Below are positions 8,888-15,535 of a stretch of 39,488 nt of DNA, piece by piece. The notes under the pieces are model-generated. The model saw only the letters and a program-made list of their open reading frames with translations, searched no databases and was not told the origin of the DNA. The stretch is taken from NCBI GenBank assembly GCA_003138795.1, contig PLHC01000046.1, forward strand, positions 1 through 39,488. Direction: 5' to 3'. The position numbers and the translations under genes were made by a program. This DNA comes from Granulicella sp. (GTDB lineage Bacteria > Acidobacteriota > Terriglobia > Terriglobales > Acidobacteriaceae). Within the stretch, counting starts at the first letter, position 1. Each line of letters opens with the position of its first letter.

Positions 8888-8915
8888 GAGGGTAGAGGGT
8901 AGAGGGTAGAGGGTA
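8888..8915. repeat. Heptamer tandem array upstream of bshA
   Basis: Four perfect units of GAGGGTA plus a partial one, on the plus strand, in the 58-base gap between the deacetylase stop and the bshA start. The unit is related to the ATAGAGG heptamer of 6557-6619 (shared TAGAGG core). It lies in the bshA leader, so copy number could alter its expression. Confidence 0.93.
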
Positions 8916-8926
8916 GAGAGGTGCGG

Positions 8927-9811
8927 TTAGGTGGCTGCGTTCTGCAGGTCTCTGTAGTTGATGAGTTGGAGACGTGAAGGGTGCGTCGATTGTTTGGATG
9001 TCCCGGCAAAAGCGGCGGTCAGGGCGGCGAGTTCGATCTCGCGTGTGGAGCGCAGACGGGTGGTTATGGCGTCGAGGTCGCGGTCGTTGTAGCCGGGGTG
9101 GCAGACGAGTTCCCAGAGACCGTCGGGCATAGCGTCGAGGGTGGCGCTGAGCGTGGTGGTGTTGAGATGGCCGGTGGCGGAGATGCCGAGGGTGCCATCG
9201 GTTGTGATAACGCGACCGTTTCGGATCTGCGGAAGGGCAAGAAAGCGCGGGCGGAGGTGATGGATGATGCGAAGTTGCAGACGGCGGAGTAGAGAACTTT
9301 TGCCGAGAGCTAAGCTCCAGGGTTGTTCGAATGGGTTGCGGATGGCGGGGATTCCGGCGTGCTCTGCGGCGGCGAGAAGTGGCCGCGCAACCCTGGGCAG
9401 GATGTGGGTGTGCTTGTGGGTGTCGATGTGGGTGATGGCGATGCCGTGCTGCTGGAGGCGCGCGATCTGGGCCTGGGCTTCGCGGGCTATGTCTGCTTCG
9501 CTGATCTTGCCGCGGAGCACGGCGATGAGAAAGGCGGGAAGTGAGGTGCGGAAGCTCTTGCCGTCGGGGCCGAGAAGCGTGGGGATGGTGTGGGGTGGGG
9601 AGACAGGTATGCCGTCGGTGAGGACGATGTGGCAGCCGACACCGAGAGTGGGGTGGGCATGGGCGATGGCTACGGCGTCGTCGAAGGCTGGGCCGTTGGC
9701 CATGAGTGTGGCAGAGGTGAGAGCTCCGAGGGCGTGAAGCTCAGCGATCGCGCGGTTGATGCCGCAGGTGAGGCCGAAGTCGTCGGCATTGAGTATGAGG
9801 CGCGGAGGCAT
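8927..9811 (-). CDS. ChbG/HpnK (YdjC-like) carbohydrate deacetylase
   Basis: A 294-residue metal-dependent deacetylase. The family marks are visible: LILNADDFGLTCGINRAI at the N-terminus (paired Asp metal ligands), GVGCHIVLTDG, and HIDTHKHTHILP (His ligands), then LWELVCHPGYND. Family members remove acetyl groups from chito-oligosaccharides (ChbG) or act in hopanoid lipid tailoring (HpnK). Substrate here is not known. It is 58 bases upstream of bshA on the same strand and probably co-transcribed. BshB, the bacillithiol deacetylase, is of the LmbE/PIG-L family, so this is not BshB by sequence, though the pairing is suggestive. Confidence 0.87.
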   Translation of the reverse strand: MPPRLILNADDFGLTCGINRAIAELHALGALTSATLMANGPAFDDAVAIAHAHPTLGVGCHIVLTDGIPVSPPHTIPTLLGPDGKSFRTSLPAFLIAVLRGKISEADIAREAQAQIARLQQHGIAITHIDTHKHTHILPRVARPLLAAAEHAGIPAIRNPFEQPWSLALGKSSLLRRLQLRIIHHLRPRFLALPQIRNGRVITTDGTLGISATGHLNTTTLSATLDAMPDGLWELVCHPGYNDRDLDAITTRLRSTREIELAALTAAFAGTSKQSTHPSRLQLINYRDLQNAAT

Positions 9812-10122
9812 CGTGAGGGCTAGGGGACTTCCATCAAAGAGTTCTGGAGGTTCAGAGGACGCGCGCGGCGAAGGCTCTAAACCGGTTCGAGGTCTGCACC
9901 AAGTATAGGGACTTCAAAACATTCCACACGCAACAGGCTGTCGCCTTCAAGAAGCACCTTGCTGAGCAAAAGGCCCCGGTGAAAAACAAAACACCCCAAA
10001 AGTACCCACCGCAGGGCTTGGCTTCCATCGCACGCCTTCGGACGCAGGAACACGAAATATCCAGTATTTACTGGGATTTATGGGATATGTCGGATGGTAT
10101 TGGATGTCCTGAAACAATGGAA
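9812..10122. other. Mobile debris outside the left attachment repeat
   Basis: This stretch holds the integrase remnant and then about 130 bases of no recognisable coding content. A 14-bp perfect palindrome, CCAGTATTTACTGG, is at 10061-10074. A frame continuing to 10185 crosses the attachment repeat and is not considered a gene. Confidence 0.55.
9817..9990 (+). pseudogene. Remnant of a tyrosine recombinase N-terminus
   Basis: One open frame reads ALNRFEVCTKYRDFKTF, then the segment QQAVAFKKHLAEQKAP, which matches the SAM-like core-binding domain of phage/ICE integrases (inferred from family pattern). No catalytic domain follows: after about 9980 the frame reads unrelated sequence to a stop at 10185. 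There is no good start codon. It lies just outside the left attachment repeat, so it is probably left by an older integration at the same site. Confidence 0.6.
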
Positions 10123-10141
10123 TGGTGGGCAGAGAGGGACT
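10123..10141. repeat. Left attachment site core (att)
   Basis: Exact 19-bp copy of the tRNA-Val 3' end (TGGTGGGCAGAGAGGGACT). The match breaks on both sides, with a weaker likeness continuing as GTGAATCC against CGAACCC of the tRNA T-arm. Confidence 0.88.
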
Positions 10142-10201
10142 GTGAATCCAAGCGTATAAAACCTCAATGTTTATGCATGGTTTGAAGGGTCATATCTTTC
10201 A

Positions 10202-10223
10202 TTGTCAGATTTTTGTCAGATTT
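10202..10223 (+). repeat. Tandem 11-bp repeat, possible integrase arm site
   Basis: Two head-to-tail copies of TTGTCAGATTT, 61-82 bases inside the left attachment core and just upstream of the integrase start. The sequence CATTGTCAGA (10200-10209) recurs twice near the right end, at 17879-17888 and 17898-17907. This placement fits arm-type binding sites of a tyrosine integrase; autoregulation of int is another possibility. Confidence 0.6.
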
Positions 10224-10228
10224 GGCGG

Positions 10229-10234
10229 TATACT
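10229..10234 (+). promoter_or_regulatory. Putative -10 box of int (leaderless type)
   Basis: TATACT ends 8 bases before the integrase ATG at 10243, a spacing seen for leaderless transcripts. No clear -35 is visible. Confidence 0.4.
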
Positions 10235-10242
10235 GCTGGGGC

Positions 10243-11442
10243 ATGGCTAACAAAAAGGTAACACTGATGCGACTCTGCAAGACGCCTACAGGCTGGCGGC
10301 GTCTGCCTATTGTTATGGGTGCGAATGGCAAGGTTCGGCCTGGGTACGCGCTACTCAATGGCAAACCTGTACTGCTAGAGGGCCACTATGAACTGCGAGC
10401 GTACGAAGGAACGAGAACTGTCTACCAGAACGTAGGCAACAATGCAGCCGATGCGCTGGCGGCACAACAGCGCGAATCCCATCTGATGATCGCCAGAGAT
10501 GCAGCATCGTTGGCTGGTGCAGAAGTCATTGCCCCAGAACTGAAGCGAGTCAACCTGTTGGTCAAGAAAGATGAGTTCATACAGCGCCATCTTGATAGAG
10601 GGCAGATCCGCGCGTCGGAGACATCTACGATAGCGATTGACGGCTTCCTAGAGGCCACAGGCATCGCTTACGCCGATCAGGTGACGGAAGCATCCATCCT
10701 CGCGTTCTACAAGCACTTGAGGAAGCGGGGCAACCAAGACAGAACGATTTACAACAAGCACGCAAGCCTATTTGGTTTCTTCAAGTGGCTGGGCCTAGAC
10801 ACTAAAAAATTAGCAGATCGACCGCCAAGCTACACAGAGCGGGAAGTCGAGACGTTCCATGCTGACGACTTGCGAACGTTGTTTGCATCCTGCACCCCGT
10901 ACCAACGGGTTGTATTCGAGACATTGCTAAAGACTGGCCTCAGGATGCAGGAAGCTATGCACTTGACATGGGCAAACGTGGACTTTCGCAGGGGGATGAT
11001 TTATGTACGCGAGACAATGAACAATGAACAGGGCGGCGACGTTCGTATCAAGGATCGTGCAGAAAGATCAATGCCTCTGCCGGATGATCTTGCTGTCACG
11101 CTGAAAGATTGGAGGGAGCGTCACCCAAAGACGAAGCTAGTCCTAGGCACGGCCAACAATACCCCAAACTCAAAATGGCTACTCTCGCTCAAGCGCGTCG
11201 TGAAACGGGCTGGACTCAACTGTGGGCGCTGTCAGGGTTGCAGAAAATCCAATGAGTGCTCCCACTGGTGGATTCACAAATTCAGGGCAACGTACACTAC
11301 GACTCTCTTGCAAAATGGGGTTGATGTGCGCACGGTGATGGCCTATACGGGCCATGCAGATATGCAAACGGTGCTGCGTTATCTGTCCCCAGCCGAAGAT
11401 GCGCCCATGCAGAAAAAAATCAGTGGCATCAAATGGATGTAA
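10243..11442 (+). CDS. int: Tyrosine recombinase/integrase of the element
   Basis: A site-specific recombinase of 399 residues. Catalytic residues are visible: Arg234 (TGLRMQEAMHLTW), His345 and Arg348 (IHKFRAT), His371 (YTGHADMQT) and the nucleophile Tyr380 (VLRYLSPA). A SAM-like core-binding domain lies at about 100-185. Between the two catalytic halves is a Cys-rich insert, CGRCQGCRKSNEC (Cys327, 330, 333, 339, with His341 nearby), that could bind zinc. It sits next to the left attachment core, 101 bases inside it, and its 3' end overlaps the convergent xis-like gene by 14 bases. The ATG at 10243 is preferred to a TTG at 10213, because the TTG lies within the repeat. Confidence 0.93.
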   Translation: MANKKVTLMRLCKTPTGWRRLPIVMGANGKVRPGYALLNGKPVLLEGHYELRAYEGTRTVYQNVGNNAADALAAQQRESHLMIARDAASLAGAEVIAPELKRVNLLVKKDEFIQRHLDRGQIRASETSTIAIDGFLEATGIAYADQVTEASILAFYKHLRKRGNQDRTIYNKHASLFGFFKWLGLDTKKLADRPPSYTEREVETFHADDLRTLFASCTPYQRVVFETLLKTGLRMQEAMHLTWANVDFRRGMIYVRETMNNEQGGDVRIKDRAERSMPLPDDLAVTLKDWRERHPKTKLVLGTANNTPNSKWLLSLKRVVKRAGLNCGRCQGCRKSNECSHWWIHKFRATYTTTLLQNGVDVRTVMAYTGHADMQTVLRYLSPAEDAPMQKKISGIKWM

Positions 11443-11743
11443 AACCACGCTGCACCCATGCCGCTATAGCAGCAGCGGGGAATCGAATCATCGAACCTAG
11501 TTTGATATACGGTATGCGGTTGGTTTTGACCATCTCATAAATTTTCCCCTTGGAGCAGGAGAATAACTCGGCCAATTCCTCTGCCTTCCAAGCGGTACGC
11601 CTATTGCGAATTTCAGAGGCGAGTGCTTCCAGACCGTCAGGGGCAGCAGCGGCTTGCAGATCAATGGTGAGGTCGAAGGGGTCGCTGTCGTCGATGCCAA
11701 AGGCGGGTTGGCCGTAGGCGAGGGTGGTATAATTCTCTTGCAT
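11429..11743 (-). CDS. Excisionase-like helix-turn-helix protein
   Basis: A protein of 104 residues with a C-terminal winged-helix/MerR-like HTH (about 52-98): WKAEELAELFSCSKGKIYEMVKTNRIPYIKLGSMIRF. This is the AlpA/excisionase-type pattern, with the typical wing of a conserved Gly before an Arg-Phe. The N-terminal half is acidic and unrecognised. CTGGAGACTC gives a good ribosome binding site for the ATG at 11743. It is convergent with and overlaps int by 14 bases, which favours a role as recombination directionality factor, although regulation of the element's genes is possible. Confidence 0.82.
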   Translation of the reverse strand: MQENYTTLAYGQPAFGIDDSDPFDLTIDLQAAAAPDGLEALASEIRNRRTAWKAEELAELFSCSKGKIYEMVKTNRIPYIKLGSMIRFPAAAIAAWVQRGFTSI

Positions 11744-11822
11744 GAGTCTCCAGTGTTGAGTTGTGTTACAATGTCTCGCCTTTAGGCTCTCAGAGGCTCT
11801 AGGACGAATTGAAGGATATAAA

Positions 11823-11922
11823 AACCCCCGCGCGAATGTCCAGCGACAGCACCACGGGCCAGCCAGCGTCAGGGCTAGTGCATCTGGTGAAGGCGAGTCG
11901 CTAACATTCGCAGCAGGGGGTT
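11823..11922. repeat. Long imperfect inverted repeat (about 100 bases)
   Basis: Nested arms: AACCCCC 11823-11829 with GGGGGTT 11916-11922; GCGAATGT 11832-11839 with ACATTCGC 11904-11911; AGCGAC 11842-11847 with GTCGCT 11897-11902; CACCA 11850-11854 with TGGTG 11885-11889; AGCC 11861-11864 with GGCT 11873-11876. About 30 pairs in total. The size and form resemble a single-strand origin or a structured RNA. Confidence 0.85.
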
Positions 11923-12004
11923 CTATTCGGGGCTATTCGGGGTTGAACCCCCTTCTAGGGCGAGGTTTCAAACCTGAACTGCCAATAGGTACGGGATAAG
12001 TGCT

Positions 12005-12123
12005 TTGTTATCAGCACTGTGTGATGTGTTGCTGTGAAAGTTTTATTATGGCGTCGGTGCTGGCGGTCGAAGACCTGTGGGAAGTTACTCACCCCTACCA
12101 GTGCATTATGTAGTTGATAACAA
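12005..12123. repeat. Second long inverted repeat
   Basis: TTGTTATCA at 12005-12013 pairs with TGATAACAA at 12115-12123, and GCACTG at 12014-12019 pairs with CAGTGC at 12099-12104. The apical part is about 80 bases without obvious pairing. Confidence 0.75.
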
Positions 12124-12150
12124 ACAGCTTACATGCTTAATGTGATACGG

Positions 12151-12798
12151 CTAGGCGGCTTCGGCTGCTTCGTCCTGGCCTTCATCCTGCGATGCATCCT
12201 GTCCTGTATCGCGTTCTGCCTCAGCGTCGATACCGCCGTGCTGTGGTTCATAGGTGGACTTGGCGGCGCGATACCGCGTCTCTTCAGCACGGCCAATGCA
12301 TACACCTGGGCGACACTCAAGTTCTGCCCAACGTTGCAGCGCCTTCAATTCCTCGGAGTCGGGTTGCAGCAGCGTCCACCGAACATTGAACCTTCGGAGT
12401 TGTTTCTTCAGTGGGCGGCTTTCATCGGCGATGGTTGCAGGTTCCTCGCGCAGATACGTCGCGGCTTCGATCAAACTGGGATTGTCGGTGCGTATTTCAA
12501 TGGTCAACAACGTTGGCTCTTCGTGGCCTTCGGCTGCTGCCCAACGTTGGCAGATCAGCAGTTCGGCTTCTGTCGTTCGGGTGGACAGCGAGCATAACCC
12601 GCGCGTGGTCGCAGCGACCAAGGCATTATCTCCGCCAAGGTCGCAGGGCGCTGCGGACCTGTGGCAGATTGCCATTTGTTTCGATGTGAGGCCGTAGATG
12701 CTGAGATGATCGGAGGCCGTTACGGTGATACTGATTGGTTCAGGCCGTGATGGTGGGGCTGGTGCTTCTAGGTTCGTGGTGGGTACTTTGATAAGCAT
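12151..12798 (-). CDS. Hypothetical protein downstream of rep
   Basis: About 215 residues, not recognised. Visible are a Pro-rich N-terminus, a middle region with short helices (SLIEAATYLREEPATI, LKKQLRRFNVRWTLL), several cysteines (PCDLGGD, LECRPGVC) and a strongly acidic Gln/Asp/Glu/Ala tail. It follows rep on the same strand. The start is uncertain: the ATG at 12798 has AAGAAAG upstream, whereas a GTG at 12912 would put the start 15 bases after the rep stop. Its position suggests a partner of Rep or an element maintenance function. Confidence 0.6.
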   Translation of the reverse strand: MLIKVPTTNLEAPAPPSRPEPISITVTASDHLSIYGLTSKQMAICHRSAAPCDLGGDNALVAATTRGLCSLSTRTTEAELLICQRWAAAEGHEEPTLLTIEIRTDNPSLIEAATYLREEPATIADESRPLKKQLRRFNVRWTLLQPDSEELKALQRWAELECRPGVCIGRAEETRYRAAKSTYEPQHGGIDAEAERDTGQDASQDEGQDEAAEAA

Positions 12799-12927
12799 TT
12801 GAGGATCTTTCTTGGTGGTGGTGCTGTCCACTCGCGCAGAGTATGCAAACGGTGGACAGCGGGGATGGATTACAACGTAACGATTGCTTCTAGGGTGTTC
12901 CGTGGGGATCACATGTCGGCTGGCATA

Positions 12928-13743
12928 CTATGCAGCGACGGCAAGTTCAATCACTGCCTCAGTGGTCACTGCCCTTGGTTTGGGACGCTGGCGGTGTAGT
13001 GGGCCAAAGAAGCGAGTTGTTCCTTGCAAGTCCGCTACACGGTCGATGAACATGCTCGGGTCTAGGAGTTGCTGGCGATACTCTGCTACGGCGTCACTGG
13101 TCAATGAGCCTTTGCAGACATAGCGCGTGACACGCTCCAGATCGTCGATGCATCGTGGGACTCGCAGCATTACGGCGCTCAAGTCCCTTGCGGGGTGCCT
13201 GGGGTTCTGCCTCTTGAGTGAGAAGTTCGGATTGCGCTTACGAGCGAGTGAACAACACTCTTCCCAAAGGTTGACCCAACCACCTTGACTGATGCGGTGT
13301 CGGCCCTGATCCATCGGACGGGTGACAAGGATCGCGTGCGTGTGGACGCACGGTGGCGCGTTGAGATGCTTCGTCGCAACCTCGGCAACTGCGAAGTAGG
13401 CAACGACGCGGCTGGCAATCCGTGGGTGTCGAAGTAGGCGGCGGGTTGCTGCTACGGCTGCCCTTGCTGAACTGTGAACGTCGGCGCTGTCCTCGGTGGC
13501 AAGGGTCAGGAACCAAAGTTGTAGGTCTTCATCGGTTGCCAACAATGCGGATAGTGTCTCGGAGAGGTGCTGGTATTCGCGCCACGCTCGGCGGCTGTTG
13601 CATCGTGGACAGAATGGAGACTTGCACCATTGGAAGCCGTAGCAGTGACGAATCTTTATTGCGTCTTTGTACAGATTGAACCTGTGCAAAACTGTTGATA
13701 CATCGGCTGAAACGCGCTCCAAAGAGGGGTAGAATTTACTCAT
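12928..13743 (-). CDS. Rolling-circle replication initiator (HUH, Rep_1-like)
   Basis: A protein of 271 residues with the three motifs of the pC194/pUB110 Rep superfamily: motif I LWFLTLATED (about 77-86), motif II CVHTHAIL with metal ligands His134 and His136, and motif III LERVTRYVCKG with catalytic Tyr208 and Lys211 (YxxK). An N-terminal Cys cluster, WCKSPFCPRCNSRRAWR (Cys40, 45, 48), also occurs in Rep_1 proteins. Such enzymes nick a double-strand origin and start rolling-circle replication. Finding it inside a tRNA-integrated element implies a circular replicating stage. About 950 non-coding bases precede it. Spacing of the weak TGGAAAC ribosome site to the ATG at 13743 is acceptable. 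Confidence 0.83.
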   Translation of the reverse strand: MSKFYPSLERVSADVSTVLHRFNLYKDAIKIRHCYGFQWCKSPFCPRCNSRRAWREYQHLSETLSALLATDEDLQLWFLTLATEDSADVHSSARAAVAATRRLLRHPRIASRVVAYFAVAEVATKHLNAPPCVHTHAILVTRPMDQGRHRISQGGWVNLWEECCSLARKRNPNFSLKRQNPRHPARDLSAVMLRVPRCIDDLERVTRYVCKGSLTSDAVAEYRQQLLDPSMFIDRVADLQGTTRFFGPLHRQRPKPRAVTTEAVIELAVAA

Positions 13744-14409
13744 ATTTTTATTGTTTCCATTGGGGTTTAGACATACCTGGTTCTCTAAGTTGTTGATAGT
13801 AGATATGTTTGTATGTGTGGGGTAATTCTTGAAAATGGTTAGGTGTGCAGACGTGTTTGTACGAAAGGAATAGATACGGCCTAAATCTTCCGAGGCACTA
13901 TCTAACGTCCTTGTTATAAATCACTTACCGCAATACTTTCAGGTAGGCCCGTCAAGTCAAAATTACAAGGCAATTGGGTCGCCAAACGGCGGTGGTTGCC
14001 CTGTGTAAAAACAGGGACAATTCAGGCATAGGATTCCTTAGGTGCGAACCTCCCAACAACCGCAGGTGTGCTAGAGGTCGCAATAGTGGATGCAGCAAAG
14101 GGGAGAACAGCGTCAGGAATGCACACTGCAAGACCAAGCGATGTGAACATCACCGGTTTCTGTCTGAATGGGATTGTGGGGTGTGCCTGATATTTCGAGT
14201 CCGGGCTAGGACGATGGAGCATACTGCGGGGAGCGCCAAGGGAAGAACAGCACCGGGGTCGGTGCTTCCAATTTAGAGTCTTGGTATCGACTTGCAGCCT
14301 ACTCACATTGTTGTTCAGTGGGTGCCCGTTCTAATGGCGTCCTACTTCTGACTTCAATGTTCTGGCTGCGTCCTGCGGTGTTGCTCTTGTGATGGTGGAA
14401 AGGGTAGGA

Positions 14410-14425
14410 ATGGCAAAGTTGCCAT
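14410..14425. promoter_or_regulatory. Perfect 16-bp palindrome, possible operator
   Basis: ATGGCAAAGTTGCCAT. The core TGGCAAnnTTGCCA is also found at 18942-18955, upstream of the metallophosphoesterase gene outside the element. Confidence 0.5.
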
Positions 14426-14530
14426 ACTGCAAAATCAGGGACACAGTTGTTCTTGACTCTGAATGTAATACTATAGTCCGATGGCCTCTTTGTCAAGCAC
14501 TGAGGCCCAGACTGATGTATAGTGCAGCAG

Positions 14531-14580
14531 CGTACAGGGAGTGCAGGGAGTTGCATTTAGGTGCAGGGACGCGCAGGGAA
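14531..14580 (+). repeat. Five phased 10-bp repeats (iteron-like)
   Basis: Five decamers in tandem: CGTACAGGGA, GTGCAGGGAG, TTGCATTTAG, GTGCAGGGAC, GCGCAGGGAA. The shared core is GCAGGGA; the third unit is degenerate. One unit per helical turn puts all copies on the same DNA face, as expected for cooperative protein binding. They end 117 bases before the serine recombinase ATG. Confidence 0.75.
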
Positions 14581-14642
14581 GTACAAACACAACAAAAGCC
14601 CTCCTCCAGCGAAAGAAGTGGGCCTTGACATGGGTCAGCTAG

Positions 14643-14686
14643 CCTGTTACATTGACCTCATCGAACGTAGCAGAAAACGTAACAGG
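14643..14686. promoter_or_regulatory. Inverted repeat before the serine recombinase
   Basis: CCTGTTAC (14643-14650) and GTAACAGG (14679-14686), 28 bases apart and ending 10 bases before the ATG. This could be an operator for autoregulation or a resolvase subsite. Confidence 0.45.
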
Positions 14687-14696
14687 GGTGGATGAG

Positions 14697-15374
14697 ATGG
14701 CAAACGGCAAGTTTGTAGGGTACTTCAGAGTCAGCACAGCGAAGCAAGGCGCATCTGGACTAGGGCTGGAAGCGCAGCAGCAAGCGGTGAGCAACTACCT
14801 GAACGGCGGACACTGGAAGATGGTTGGTGAGTTTGTCGAGATTGAAAGCGGCAAGCGGAACGACCGTCCGAAGCTGGCAGAGGCCCTGGCACTGTGCCGC
14901 CTACACGGTGCAACGTTGATCATTGCGAAGCTGGACAGACTGGCGAGGAACGTCAATTTCATAAGCAATCTTATGGAATCAAGTGTTGAGTTTGTCGCTG
15001 TTGACTTCCCACAAGCGAACCGCCTTACTGTTCACATTCTCGCAGCAGTAGCAGAGCATGAGGCAAGTATGATCTCCGCACGCACCAAGGCTGCTCTAGG
15101 CGCTGCCAAGGCTCGCGGGGTGGTGTTAGGTGGTGATCGCGGCAACATCGCAGCAGAGGCCGTCAAGGGTGCAAAGGCAAGTGCTGTAAAGCGTGGTGCC
15201 AAGGCTGCGAACCGCGCCAGCGACTTACTCCCCGTCATTCGGACTGCACAAGCAAACGGCGCATCGTCATTGCGCCAGATTGCCGAAGTCCTAAATAGCA
15301 AGGGGCTAACGACCGCGCGGGGTGGCGAGTGGTCGGCTGTGCAGGTACAGCGGGTGATGAACAAAGCGTCGTAG
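14697..15374 (+). CDS. Serine recombinase (resolvase/invertase family)
   Basis: A protein of 225 residues. The N-terminal catalytic domain has YFRVSTAKQ with nucleophile Ser13 and Arg11, AKLDRLARN (Arg81, Arg84) and EHEASMISARTKAAL, the start of the long E helix. A C-terminal resolvase-like HTH is visible as SLRQIAEVLNSKGLTTARGGEWSAVQVQRVM. It probably resolves multimers of the replicating circle, or recombines at the repeats upstream of it. The ATG at 14697 is preceded by AGGGG and GGATGAG; a TTG at 14652 is less likely. It is the only plus-strand gene in the right half of the element. Confidence 0.92.
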   Translation: MANGKFVGYFRVSTAKQGASGLGLEAQQQAVSNYLNGGHWKMVGEFVEIESGKRNDRPKLAEALALCRLHGATLIIAKLDRLARNVNFISNLMESSVEFVAVDFPQANRLTVHILAAVAEHEASMISARTKAALGAAKARGVVLGGDRGNIAAEAVKGAKASAVKRGAKAANRASDLLPVIRTAQANGASSLRQIAEVLNSKGLTTARGGEWSAVQVQRVMNKAS

Positions 15375-15535
15375 TCTATGTCAACAAGTCACTGAATAGC
15401 GTGACAAGTAGACAAGACGAGACGCGGCCCGCAGCAGCAAGCGGGGACAGGAACAGCCATCCTGCGGGACTTGCACCCACTGTTGACCAGCGCCTTTGCA
15501 CGGCGCACATGAAACACGCTCTATGCATTCAGGCA
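15375..15535. other. Spacer between convergent recombinase and cargo genes
   Basis: No gene is seen. On the minus strand a T-arm-like hairpin (GTGGG, loop, CCCGC at about 15469-15485) follows the cargo stop. I cannot assign it to a known RNA family. Confidence 0.4.

Larger units (their letters stand above)
11744..12150. other. Non-coding, dyad-rich stretch between xis-like gene and hypothetical gene
   Basis: No convincing gene is seen in these 407 bases. It holds two long inverted-repeat structures (11823-11922 and 12005-12123) and a tandem CTATTCGGGG repeat (11923-11932, 11933-11942), followed by GGGGTTGAACCCC. A short plus-strand frame at 11763-11999 is not gene-like. In an element with a rolling-circle Rep, this is a plausible replication or transfer origin. 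Confidence 0.6.
13744..14696. other. Non-coding stretch with many hairpins, rep to serine recombinase
   Basis: No gene-like frame is present in these 953 bases. Structures seen: CCCTGT 13999-14004 with ACAGGG 14011-14016; AGCACCG 14249-14255 with CGGTGCT 14260-14266; the palindrome ATGGCAAAGTTGCCAT 14410-14425; GGCCTC 14483-14488 with GAGGCC 14502-14507; phased decamers 14531-14580; and CCTGTTAC 14643-14650 with GTAACAGG 14679-14686. It contains the divergent promoters of rep and the recombinase and may hold the double-strand origin. Confidence 0.65.

Noticed and set aside
9979-10185. Short plus-strand frame crossing the left attachment core
   Set aside because: It begins at a GTG inside the integrase remnant and reads through att; no family likeness after the remnant.
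11763-11999. Small plus-strand frame in the dyad-rich region
   Set aside because: Composition follows the inverted repeats; no ribosome binding site or domain.
13974-14276. 100-residue plus-strand frame between rep and the serine recombinase
   Set aside because: Cys/Arg-rich random-looking sequence with no ribosome binding site; overlaps hairpins.
14531-14580. Possible CRISPR-like repeat
   Set aside because: Units are 10 bp in direct contact without spacers, so not a CRISPR array.
15440-15535. Possible group II intron or tRNA fragment on the minus strand
   Set aside because: A T-arm-like hairpin and a GTGCGCC start are seen, but no domain V or full cloverleaf could be built.
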